In this document: positions 36,173 to 44,709 of the stretch, piece by piece
Layout: each line of letters begins with the position of its first letter
Position numbering within the stretch: the first letter of the stretch is position 1
NCBI RefSeq assembly: GCF_022489025.1
Contig: NZ_JAKVTG010000001.1
Span: 372,001-436,000, forward strand
DNA: 64,000 bases
Reading direction: 5' to 3'
Origin: Planococcus halocryophilus
GTDB lineage: Bacteria; Bacillota; Bacilli; Bacillales_A; Planococcaceae
Position numbers and translations under genes: made by a program
Notes under the pieces: generated by a model
What the model was told of the DNA's origin: nothing
Seen by the model: the letters and a program-made list of their open reading frames with translations, nothing else
Databases searched by the model: none

Positions 36173-36793
36173 TTAATGAATTTGACGATAAACGCCAACC
36201 ACTTTACCTAAAATAGAAACTTGATCAACAATGATTGGGTCCATTGAAGAGTTTTCTGGCTGCAAGCGGAAATAGTTTTCTTCACGGAAAAAACGTTTAA
36301 CAGTGGCTTCATCTTCAGCAGTCATGGCCACAACAATATCGCCGTTATTGGCTGTTTGCTGTTGCTTTACTATCACGTAATCTCCGTTTAAAATTCCAGC
36401 TTCAATCATACTTTCTCCCATGATTTCAAGCATGAAAATATGATCATCTTCCGTACCATAGCTTTGAGGTAGCGGGAAATATTCTTCGACATTTTCAATG
36501 GCCGTAATTGGCATACCCGCTGTTACTTTACCGATTAACGGAACGTGTAATACTGGGCTTTTATCAATTAATGCTTCTTCAGTGCTGATCACTTCAATCG
36601 CTCTAGGTTTTGTAGGATCACGGCGGATAAGGCCTTTACTTTCAAGGCGTGCCAAGTGACCGTGAACGGTCGAACTAGATGCTAGACCAACTGCTTCTCC
36701 AATTTCACGAACGGAAGGCGGATAACCTTTTAGGCGGACTTCTTCTTTTATGAATGTCAGTATGTCTTCTTGACGTTTAGATACTTTTTTCAA
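36173..36793 (-). CDS. lexA: SOS repressor LexA
   Basis: A 206-residue LexA. The N-terminal winged helix shows [15 protein letters not shown] and [20 protein letters not shown]; the cleavage site Ala-Gly lies in [11 protein letters not shown]; the Ser of GESMIEAGI and the Lys of ATVKRFFRE form the autoprotease dyad. The TTG at 36793 is the likely start, 6 bases after GAGGTG on the minus strand; the GTG at 36802 is part of that site. It represses itself, yneA-yneB and recA through LexA boxes seen in this window. Confidence 0.96.
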   Translation of the reverse strand: MKKVSKRQEDILTFIKEEVRLKGYPPSVREIGEAVGLASSSTVHGHLARLESKGLIRRDPTKPRAIEVISTEEALIDKSPVLHVPLIGKVTAGMPITAIENVEEYFPLPQSYGTEDDHIFMLEIMGESMIEAGILNGDYVIVKQQQTANNGDIVVAMTAEDEATVKRFFREENYFRLQPENSSMDPIIVDQVSILGKVVGVYRQIH

Positions 36794-36836
36794 CCGTTTC
36801 ACCTCATTTGAGTAGTTCTACTGGATTTCTACCAAT

Positions 36837-36876
36837 AGTATACCAACTTGGGAAATGAAATGCAAACATAGGTTCG
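36837..36876 (-). promoter_or_regulatory. lexA promoter with LexA box
   Basis: On the minus strand TTGCAT (36865-36860), 17 bases, TATACT (36842-36837). The box CAAACATAGGTTCG (36863-36876, 12 of 14 consensus positions) overlaps the -35 edge, allowing autorepression. Confidence 0.8.
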
Positions 36877-36886
36877 AATTTTATCG

Positions 36887-36929
36887 TTGACAAAAACACC
36901 TGTTCGCATTATTATGAGAACATACATTC
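36887..36929 (+). promoter_or_regulatory. yneA promoter with two LexA-like boxes
   Basis: TTGACA (36887-36892), 17 bases, TATTAT (36910-36915). AAAACACCTGTTCG (36893-36906, 11 of 14) fills the spacer and GAACATACATTC (36918-36929, one mismatch in the GAAC-N4-GTTC core) follows the -10. Confidence 0.75.
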
Positions 36930-36958
36930 CGAACACTTATTCTCAGGAGGCGATTTAG

Positions 36959-37926
<968 letters not shown>

Positions 37927-37984
37927 AACATTGCAGAAACCCGACTTTTTTTGTACGATATGAAAAGAAGAAAGGTGGATGTGT

Positions 37985-38218
37985 ATGTTATCACCAGACA
38001 AATTAAACCGTATTAATGAATTGTCTCGCAAATCTAAAACAGAAGGTTTATCTAAAGAAGAGGCGAAAGAACAATCTGCTTTACGCCAAGAATATTTGCA
38101 AACTTTCCGCAAGACAATGCGCGGTACAATTGAAAACGTAAAAGTAATCGACCCTGAAGGAAACGATGTAACTCCTGACAAGGTCAAAAATATTCGAGAG
38201 AATAAGTATTTGAATTAA
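37985..38218 (+). CDS. ynzC: DUF896 family protein YnzC
   Basis: A 77-residue protein of the small helical-hairpin DUF896 family (LSPDKLNRINELSRKSKTEGL, KEEAKEQSALRQEYLQTFR, MRGTIENVKVIDPEGNDVTP). It is the third gene of the lexA-divergent SOS operon in B. subtilis. ATG 37985 is chosen because AAAGGTGG ends 6 bases before it, while ATG 37979 touches that site. A terminator overlaps its stop codon. Confidence 0.92.
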   Translation: MLSPDKLNRINELSRKSKTEGLSKEEAKEQSALRQEYLQTFRKTMRGTIENVKVIDPEGNDVTPDKVKNIRENKYLN

Positions 38219-38236
38219 ATACTTATTCTCTTTTTT
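38198..38236 (+). terminator. Terminator overlapping the ynzC stop codon
   Basis: GAGAATAAGTATTT / AAATACTTATTCTC, a 14-bp stem with a 5-base loop, then six Ts. Confidence 0.93.
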
Positions 38237-38306
38237 ATTGTATTCTTTCCTATAGTTGACTAAACTAGAATAGGATTAAATTTTTTGTTTGAGAGAGGAT
38301 GTTACT

Positions 38307-40307
38307 ATGTCAACCCACGCAGATCAACTTGCAGTAACAACAATTCGTACGCTTTCCATCGATGCTATTGAAAAAGCAAATTCTGGACATCCAGGATTGC
38401 CAATGGGCGCAGCTCCAATGGCGTATACATTGTGGACAAAACACATGAACCATAACCCGAAAAATCCGGATTGGTTTAACCGTGACCGTTTTGTGTTATC
38501 GGCAGGACATGGTTCCATGCTTTTATATAGCTTGCTTCATTTAAGCGGTTATGGCTTGGAAATGGATGAAATTAAAAACTTCCGTCAATGGGATTCAAAA
38601 ACACCGGGTCACCCGGAATTTGGTCACACTGTAGGCGTTGAAGCAACAACCGGACCACTTGGCCAAGGAATTGGTATGGCAGTTGGTATGGCTATGGCTG
38701 AACGTCACTTAGCAGCTACATACAATAAAGAAGGCATGAACATCGTCGATCACAACACATTCGCTTTATGCGGAGATGGTGATTTGATGGAAGGTGTTGC
38801 GGGAGAAGCAATTTCTCTTGCGGGTCATTTGAAATTAAATAAATTAGTAGTACTTTACGATAGCAATGATATTTCATTGGATGGACCACTGGGCAAAAGT
38901 TTTTCTGAAAACGTTCAAAAACGTTTTGAGTCATACGGCTGGAACTACTTGCGCGTAGATGATGGCAACGAAATGGATGATTTATCTGAAAAAATTGCAC
39001 AAGCGAAGAAGTCTTCAGACAAACCAACATTAATCGAAGTTAAAACAGTAATTGGTTACGGTTCTCCCAACAAATCTGGTAAAGCAGATTCACACGGAGC
39101 ACCACTTGGTGAAGCTGAAATGAAGTTAACAAAAGAAAATTACGAGTGGACATTTGAAGAATCTTTCTACGTACCCGAAGAAGTTTATGAAACTTTTGAA
39201 CGAGCTACTCAAGAATTGGGAGCAAAAGCTGAATCTGAATGGAACGAATTGTACGCTCAATACGAATCAGCACACCCAGAACTAGCTGGGCAATTGCAAA
39301 TGGCTATTCGTGGGGAACTTCCAGAAAACTTTGATGCGGAATTCCCAACATACGAAGCTGGTAAAAAACAAGCAACGCGTGCTTCTTCTGGAGATATGAT
39401 CAATGCAATCGCTAAAACAGTTCCTTCATTCTTCGGCGGTAGTGCTGACCTTGCTGGATCTAACAAAACTAACATCAAAGGTGGAGGCGACTTTGACGCT
39501 GAACATCCTGAAGGCCGTAACATTTGGTTTGGTGTTCGTGAATTCGCGATGGGTTCTGCCTTAAACGGTATGGCACTTCACGGCGGACTTCATGTCTTTG
39601 GTGGAACGTTCTTCGTCTTCAGTGATTATGTTCGCCCGGCAATTCGTTTAGCTGCTTTAATGGGGCTCCCTGTAACGTACGTATTCACACATGACAGTGT
39701 AGCTGTTGGGGAAGATGGTCCAACTCATGAGCCAGTTGAACATTTAGCTTCTCTTCGTGCAATGCCAAACTTGAGTGTTGTCCGCCCAGCAGATGCAAAC
39801 GAAACAAAAGCGGCATGGCGTTTAGCATTAACAGCTAAAACAACACCGACTCTTTTAGTTTTATCTCGTCAAGATTTACCAATCTTGGAAAACAGCGGAG
39901 AATTAGCTGAAGCTGGCGTTGAAAAAGGCGCTTATGTGGTATCACCTGTTGAAAACCCACAAGCATTGTTATTAGCGACTGGATCTGAAGTTGGTTTAGC
40001 TGTTGCAGCTCAAAAGCAATTAGCTGAAGAAGGCATCAACGTATCTGTTGTTTCAATGCCGTCTTGGGATCGTTTCGAAAAACAAGACAAAGAATACAAG
40101 CAATCTGTTATTCCGAAAACTGTTAAAAAACGTCTAGCGATTGAAGTAGGTACTTCATTCGGATGGGATCGTTATACAGGTGACGAAGGCGATATTCTAG
40201 CAATTGATCGTTTTGGCGCAAGTGCACCAGGCGAACGCATTATGGAAGAGCTTGGCTTTACTGTTGAAAACGTAGCAAACAAAGTGAAAAACTTAATTAA
40301 CGAATAG
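38307..40307 (+). CDS. tkt: Transketolase
   Basis: A 666-residue thiamine-diphosphate enzyme of the pentose phosphate pathway. It has [11 protein letters not shown] and [14 protein letters not shown] at the N-terminus, the ThDP/Mg motif [30 protein letters not shown] and the transketolase signature region [21 protein letters not shown] 38307 follows GAGAGGATG; an in-frame ATG 18 bases upstream is within or before that site. It stands alone with a terminator on both sides, as tkt between ynzC and yneF in B. subtilis (sirA absent here). Confidence 0.97.
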   Translation: MSTHADQLAVTTIRTLSIDAIEKANSGHPGLPMGAAPMAYTLWTKHMNHNPKNPDWFNRDRFVLSAGHGSMLLYSLLHLSGYGLEMDEIKNFRQWDSKTPGHPEFGHTVGVEATTGPLGQGIGMAVGMAMAERHLAATYNKEGMNIVDHNTFALCGDGDLMEGVAGEAISLAGHLKLNKLVVLYDSNDISLDGPLGKSFSENVQKRFESYGWNYLRVDDGNEMDDLSEKIAQAKKSSDKPTLIEVKTVIGYGSPNKSGKADSHGAPLGEAEMKLTKENYEWTFEESFYVPEEVYETFERATQELGAKAESEWNELYAQYESAHPELAGQLQMAIRGELPENFDAEFPTYEAGKKQATRASSGDMINAIAKTVPSFFGGSADLAGSNKTNIKGGGDFDAEHPEGRNIWFGVREFAMGSALNGMALHGGLHVFGGTFFVFSDYVRPAIRLAALMGLPVTYVFTHDSVAVGEDGPTHEPVEHLASLRAMPNLSVVRPADANETKAAWRLALTAKTTPTLLVLSRQDLPILENSGELAEAGVEKGAYVVSPVENPQALLLATGSEVGLAVAAQKQLAEEGINVSVVSMPSWDRFEKQDKEYKQSVIPKTVKKRLAIEVGTSFGWDRYTGDEGDILAIDRFGASAPGERIMEELGFTVENVANKVKNLINE

Positions 40308-40318
40308 TAAAATGAGGA

Positions 40319-40347
40319 ATGGGAGCAGTTATGGCTCCCATTTTTTT
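40319..40347 (+). terminator. Terminator after tkt
   Basis: AATGGGAGC / GCTCCCATT with a 7-base loop and seven Ts. Confidence 0.9.
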
Positions 40348-40386
40348 ATTATTTTTCTACTTATGGTCACAATACTTTTTTTATAG

Positions 40387-40392
40387 TATAAT
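40387..40392 (+). promoter_or_regulatory. -10 box of the yneF promoter
   Basis: A consensus TATAAT lies 48 bases before yneF; TTATGG 18 bases further upstream is a poor -35. Confidence 0.5.
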
Positions 40393-40440
40393 CCATTGTG
40401 GTGCACTACTTATTTACGCAACACGAAGGAGGTAACAAGA

Positions 40441-40683
40441 ATGGATACATGGATCTGGATCGTAATCGTTATCGTGGCTTTACTCGCAGGTGTTGCACTT
40501 GGATTCTATATCGCTCGTCGATATATGATGAAATATTTGCAAGATAACCCACCAATCAATGAAGAAATGCTACGAATCATGATGATGCAAATGGGACAAA
40601 AACCGTCTCAGAAAAAAATCAATCAAATGATGTCTCAAATGAATAAAGCATCAACTAAACCAGAAAAAAAAGTTAAAAAATAA
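40441..40683 (+). CDS. yneF: UPF0154 membrane protein YneF
   Basis: An 80-residue protein with one N-terminal membrane helix (about residues 3-24, [20 protein letters not shown]) and a conserved polar part ([34 protein letters not shown]) shortened in this quote by context. The family is conserved next to tkt in Bacilli; function unknown. ATG 40441 follows AAGGAGG. A terminator follows directly. Confidence 0.93.
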   Translation: MDTWIWIVIVIVALLAGVALGFYIARRYMMKYLQDNPPINEEMLRIMMMQMGQKPSQKKINQMMSQMNKASTKPEKKVKK

Positions 40684-40709
40684 AAAGTACTCTCCGGAGT
40701 GCTTTTTTT
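40682..40709 (+). terminator. Terminator after yneF
   Basis: AAAAAG-ACTC / GAGT-CTTTTT with one T-G pair and a TCCG loop. Confidence 0.85.
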
Positions 40710-40801
40710 ATTTTGTCGCAATTTGCAATTAGATTTAACGATATCGGGTATTGTGGCAATAAGTCCCCATGTTCGCGTTAAAACTAAAGGAGGAATGCAA
40801 A

Positions 40802-41083
40802 ATGGCAGAAAACGAAGAGTTGAAGTTTTATTTGCCGGTTATTGAAGAAGATAGAAAAGAGGCGGGGAAGTTTCATCTAGAAAACGAGCGTATCAAAAAA
40901 GCTTTTCCGGTTTCTTTGGATAAGATTCAAGAATTGGTGAAGGATATGACAGATTACAACTTAGATACGATTGAATTGCATGTTACAGGTATCGTGAAAA
41001 GTGGACCAATTACTGAATTATTCATTGGGTTAGAGGGAGAAGCTGGCATGAAGTTAGTTTTAAACAGAAACAAAAACACATAA
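40802..41083 (+). CDS. Small protein of unknown function, possibly Pepco/Trypco-like
   Basis: A 93-residue protein, probably beta-rich: LPVIEEDRKEAGKFHLENER, a helical middle (FPVSLDKIQELVKDMTDYN) and a C-terminal strand pair IELHVTGIVKSGPITELFIG then EGEAGMKLVLNR. The C-terminal pattern reminds me of the small Pepco/Trypco adaptor-like domains described in bacterial conflict systems, but this is recall of a pattern, not a search, and no effector gene is adjacent. AAGGAGG precedes ATG 40802 by 7 bases. It ends at a terminator shared with the convergent hydrolase gene. Confidence 0.6.
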   Translation: MAENEELKFYLPVIEEDRKEAGKFHLENERIKKAFPVSLDKIQELVKDMTDYNLDTIELHVTGIVKSGPITELFIGLEGEAGMKLVLNRNKNT

Positions 41084-41117
41084 AAAAAGCACTCCGCGGA
41101 GTGCTTTTCTTATGTGT
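41079..41117. terminator. Bidirectional terminator between convergent genes
   Basis: GCACTCC / GGAGTGC core extended by AAAAA/TTTT and ACACATAA/TTATGTGT arms; the outer arms contain both stop regions. Confidence 0.92.
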
Positions 41118-42084
41118 TAGTAAGATTAATAGGAAAAGATACCGGAATTTCTTTCTGATTAGGCGTTAGGAGTCCGTATTTCATTAGAAATTCAGCGACG
41201 GTTTCTTCGTATTCCTCTGGGTTTTTATTGAACGACTGTGCATGTGCACCTTCTGAAAACAGCTTTAATTCTTTTGGGCCTTGTTTTAAGGCAAATAGTT
41301 CTTCGCTCATTTTCGGTAAAACAAAATCATCATTGATGCTGTGTATAAAAAGTACAGGATTCTTAATATTTTTTACGGTTTCTCGAGGTGATACTGTAGC
41401 GATCGAATAACCCTCACGCATTTTCATGAAAAGACTTGCGAGTCTTAATGCTAAAGTAGTGCGTAAGGGCGTTGTCGTTCTCATGACATGCAGAATTTGT
41501 TCATATATATCGGAATATGCACAATCTGAAATATAGAAATCTGCGGTATCTTCCATACCCCCGTATAAAAGAGTGGTCGCAGCCCCCATTGATTCACCGT
41601 GGATACCGAAAAACAAATCGGGTCCCGCGTGCAACCGGAGTGCTTTAACAACTGCCTTTAAATCGAGTTTTTCAAAATGACCAAAGCTGGTTGTTTTTCC
41701 GCCGGAATCGCCGTGGCGCCTATGGTCGTATACGACCGAGTTAAATCCTAAATGCTCGAACATCCGAGCGAACCGAAAGGAGTTAACTTTTGATTCGGTC
41801 ACACCATGACAAATGATGACGTAACGATTGGTATCATGAGGTTCTAAAAAAATAGCTTTAATCGGATAACCGTTTTCTGATTCAATCCACTGTTCGCTTT
41901 TTGGCACGTTTGCATACCATACTTCGTCATAGCGTTTCGCCGTGATTTCTCTTTCCAAAATTAATTGATCATCTTTTTTCTTTACATACATGAGTCGGTT
42001 GCTGGCGATGATTCCTACGACGGTCGCGGATGCTGTTAAAACACTAGAAACAATTGCTGAAGTCCAGATTAATCTTTTCTTCAT
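41110..42084 (-). CDS. Membrane-anchored alpha/beta hydrolase
   Basis: A 324-residue hydrolase with an N-terminal membrane anchor or uncleaved signal (about residues 5-29). Catalytic elements: HGVTESK for the oxyanion region, nucleophile elbow GESMGAAT near residue 165, Asp in HSINDDFVLP and His in EGAHAQSF. It resembles the YfhR/Bem46-type and cinnamoyl-ester-hydrolase-like group; the substrate is unknown. AAGGAG lies before its ATG. It starts 12 bases after the HMG-CoA lyase gene, so the two are probably cotranscribed. Confidence 0.82.
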   Translation of the reverse strand: MKKRLIWTSAIVSSVLTASATVVGIIASNRLMYVKKKDDQLILEREITAKRYDEVWYANVPKSEQWIESENGYPIKAIFLEPHDTNRYVIICHGVTESKVNSFRFARMFEHLGFNSVVYDHRRHGDSGGKTTSFGHFEKLDLKAVVKALRLHAGPDLFFGIHGESMGAATTLLYGGMEDTADFYISDCAYSDIYEQILHVMRTTTPLRTTLALRLASLFMKMREGYSIATVSPRETVKNIKNPVLFIHSINDDFVLPKMSEELFALKQGPKELKLFSEGAHAQSFNKNPEEYEETVAEFLMKYGLLTPNQKEIPVSFPINLTNT

Positions 42085-42096
42085 CGCGTTGGCTCC

Positions 42097-42996
42097 TTAA
42101 AGTCGATTTTTGTATAACGTGTACATTCCTGTCGTAACTGGATTTGTCACATGAGGTTCTATTTTTCCAATAGCTGCACAAAGAAGGTCTATATCTATTC
42201 CTGTTTGAATGTCCATCCGGTGAAGCATATTAACAACGTCTTCCGTCGCCACATTGCCTGTTGCTCCAGGAGCAAAAGGACAGCCGCCTAAACCGCCTGC
42301 AGAGGCATCGAAACGTGTAACACCTGCTTGAAGCGCTGAAATAATATTGGCTAAAGCCATTCTTCGCGTATCGTGGAAGTGAGCGGTCATCAGCACTTCA
42401 GGAAATTCATTTACGAGTTTTGTAAATAAGTCATAACTTTCTTTTGGATTAGCCATCCCGATGGTGTCTGCGACACTCAATTCGTCAACACCCCAATCGA
42501 CAAATTCGCGACAAAGATCAATTGTCGCTTCAGGAGAAATAGCGCCTTCAAAAGGACAATAAAAAGCCGTAGAAATGCAAGCACGAACAAAAACATTTTG
42601 TTTTTTCAAATCAAGAACAAGCGGCTTTAAGGCGGCCATACTTTCTTGTGTCGTTTTATTAATGTTTTTTTGATTGAATGTATTAGAAACGCCTACAAAA
42701 ACAGCAAGTGATTGGGCACCGGATTCTAGAGCGGCATCAATGCCACGCTCGTTTGGCGTTAAGACAAACTGGCGACCCATTTTTTCTGTGCCGGCAACGA
42801 TATCTTTAGAATCTGCCATTTGAGGCACCCATTTTGGAGAAACAAATGAAGTTAGCTCCATTTCTTGGATTCCTGCTTTTTGTAAAGCGCTAATAAATTG
42901 AAGTTTATCCTCTGTTTGAACAAGTTTCCCTTCGTTTTGAAGACCATCTCGTGGCCCAACCTCGATAATCGTTGCATTCTTTGGTAAACTGAACAT
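42097..42996 (-). CDS. Hydroxymethylglutaryl-CoA lyase (YngG-like)
   Basis: A 299-residue TIM-barrel enzyme of the HMGL-like family. Motifs: EVGPRDGLQNEGK at the N-terminus, TSFVSPKWVPQMAD, the VADTIGMANP segment, HFHDTRRMALANI and the HMG-CoA lyase signature GLGGCPFAPGATGNVATED with its active-site Cys. It splits HMG-CoA into acetyl-CoA and acetoacetate at the end of leucine breakdown. ATG 42996 follows GGGGGG by about 6-7 bases; a longer frame upstream lacks a site. It is divergent from a thiolase that could use the acetoacetyl-CoA product line. Confidence 0.92.
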   Translation of the reverse strand: MFSLPKNATIIEVGPRDGLQNEGKLVQTEDKLQFISALQKAGIQEMELTSFVSPKWVPQMADSKDIVAGTEKMGRQFVLTPNERGIDAALESGAQSLAVFVGVSNTFNQKNINKTTQESMAALKPLVLDLKKQNVFVRACISTAFYCPFEGAISPEATIDLCREFVDWGVDELSVADTIGMANPKESYDLFTKLVNEFPEVLMTAHFHDTRRMALANIISALQAGVTRFDASAGGLGGCPFAPGATGNVATEDVVNMLHRMDIQTGIDIDLLCAAIGKIEPHVTNPVTTGMYTLYKNRL

Positions 42997-43076
42997 AGTA
43001 TCCCCCCTACTATCCATTGTATAGAGGAGTGGGATGAAAGAGCAACTAGCAAACAATCATTCAAGGGGGAAAATTC

Positions 43077-44261
43077 ATGTCACAAGAAATCGTTATTGTA
43101 AGCGCTGTCCGAACAGCGGTAGGTTCATTTCAAGGGTCTCTTAAAGATGTTCCAGCTACGAAGTTAGGGGAAATCGTTATTAAAGAGGTACTAAAGCGTG
43201 CAAGCATTCAACCAGATCAAGTATCAGAAGTTATTATGGGAAATGTACTCCAAGCAGGACTTGGTCAAAACCCGGCTCGTCAAGCGTCGATTAATGCAGG
43301 TCTACCGGAAACTGTTCCAGCAATGACTATTAATAAAGTGTGTGGTTCTGGATTAAAATCCATTCAATTAGCGTATCAAGCGATTTATGCGGGGGATGCA
43401 GAAATTGTGGTAGCTGGCGGTATGGAAAACATGAGCCGTGCGCCTTATTTAATGGAAAACGCACGCAGTGGTTTCCGCATGGGAGATCAAAAAATAGTCG
43501 ACAGCATGCTTGTTGATGGATTGACATGTGCGTTTAATGACTATCACATGGGCGTTACAGCAGAAAATTTATGTAGCAGATATGATATCACGCGAGAAGA
43601 ACAAGATAAGTTTGCAGCGCGTTCACAGGCACGTGCATCAGCTGCAATTGAATCAGGTCGCTTTGATGATGAAATCGTACCCGTGGAAATTCCGCAACGT
43701 AAAGGCGATCCGGTCATCTTTAAAACAGATGAGTACGTAAAGAGTAGCTCGAACGAAGATAAATTAGCGAAGTTGCGCCCGGCGTTCAAAAAAGATGGTA
43801 GTGTCACGGCGGGGAACTCATCGGGGATTAACGACGGCGCAGCAGCAGTTGTTGTGATGTCGAAAGCAAAAGCGGAGGAATTAGGATTAACACCGCTTGC
43901 GACAATCGTATCAAGTGGAACGGCAGGAGTGGATCCAGCTGTTATGGGGATTGGTCCTGTACAAGCAGTGAAAAATGCGTTAGCTAAAGCGAACATGTCA
44001 CTAAGTGATATTGAGTTGATCGAAGCGAACGAAGCATTTGCGGCTCAGTCAATTTCAGTTGATCGTGAACTAGAATTTAACCATGATATTTTAAATGTTA
44101 ATGGTGGAGCAATTGCTATTGGTCACCCAATCGGTGCAAGTGGAACACGCATCTTCGTTACGTTATTACACGAAATGATTAAACGCGATGCGAAAACAGG
44201 TCTTGCGACTTTATGTATCGGTGGCGGCCAAGGTATCGCAACAGTTATTAAACGTCCTTAA
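43077..44261 (+). CDS. Acetyl-CoA C-acetyltransferase (thiolase)
   Basis: A 394-residue thiolase. Active-site Cys in [10 protein letters not shown] (near residue 89), GHPIGASG with the His and CIGGGQG with the second Cys near the end. It interconverts two acetyl-CoA and acetoacetyl-CoA, used in fatty-acid/ketone metabolism or the mevalonate route. AAGGGGG precedes the ATG. The intergenic space to the divergent HMG-CoA lyase is only 80 bases, so the promoters must lie close together. mmgA or thlA-type naming cannot be decided. Confidence 0.93.
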   Translation: MSQEIVIVSAVRTAVGSFQGSLKDVPATKLGEIVIKEVLKRASIQPDQVSEVIMGNVLQAGLGQNPARQASINAGLPETVPAMTINKVCGSGLKSIQLAYQAIYAGDAEIVVAGGMENMSRAPYLMENARSGFRMGDQKIVDSMLVDGLTCAFNDYHMGVTAENLCSRYDITREEQDKFAARSQARASAAIESGRFDDEIVPVEIPQRKGDPVIFKTDEYVKSSSNEDKLAKLRPAFKKDGSVTAGNSSGINDGAAAVVVMSKAKAEELGLTPLATIVSSGTAGVDPAVMGIGPVQAVKNALAKANMSLSDIELIEANEAFAAQSISVDRELEFNHDILNVNGGAIAIGHPIGASGTRIFVTLLHEMIKRDAKTGLATLCIGGGQGIATVIKRP

Positions 44262-44274
44262 GGAGAGAAAACCT

Positions 44275-44484
44275 GTGGCTAAAAGAAAAGAAGAATCTAA
44301 TGGTGTGTTTTCTGAAGACATGTTATCAAAGTTGAAAGAAACAAAAAAAGAACTACTTAAAGAAGAGCAAAAGCTAGAAGAAGAAAAAGAAGCGCAACGC
44401 TTATTTGAACGGAAAGAACGTGAGAAGAATTTGTCGTTCGCTGAATTGCTAGAACGTCACGGGGATAAAGGGAATAAGTTTTAA
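44275..44484 (+). CDS. yqkE: DUF3886 family protein YqkE
   Basis: A 69-residue, highly charged helical protein (SEDMLSKLKETKKELLKEEQ, then FERKEREKNLSFAELLERHG). GTG 44275 is the start, 7 bases after AGGAGAG; the frame is open into the thiolase gene but the upstream part is only its shadow. YqkE lies near yqkF and nudF in B. subtilis, and here marks the change of synteny block. It is probably cotranscribed with the thiolase. Confidence 0.82.
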   Translation: MAKRKEESNGVFSEDMLSKLKETKKELLKEEQKLEEEKEAQRLFERKEREKNLSFAELLERHGDKGNKF

Positions 44485-44528
44485 AGATAATAAATATACA
44501 TTATGCAAATATAGATAATAGAAAAGTG

Positions 44529-44566
44529 AAATAGCCAACCCTGTTGAAGTGAGGGTTGGCTATTTG
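44529..44566. terminator. Terminator between yqkE and the surface phosphoesterase
   Basis: AAATAGCCAACCCT / AGGGTTGGCTATTT, a 14-bp stem with a 9-base loop, usable in both directions between convergent genes. Confidence 0.9.
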
Positions 44567-44709
44567 TGTATTTGATATTGTTATACTGGGCTAGTTTTAT
44601 ACAGTAAGTGCTTTTGTGAAAATATAGTGCCTCACATAGCTGGTTCTAAAAATTAACATTAGCTATGATGAAGTGCTATTACTTTGAGAGAGGGTAAGGA
44701 TTTCCGAAT

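Noticed and set aside
43544-43996. 150-codon minus-strand frame inside the thiolase gene
   Set aside because: Antisense shadow of a well-defined enzyme; composition mirrors the coding strand.
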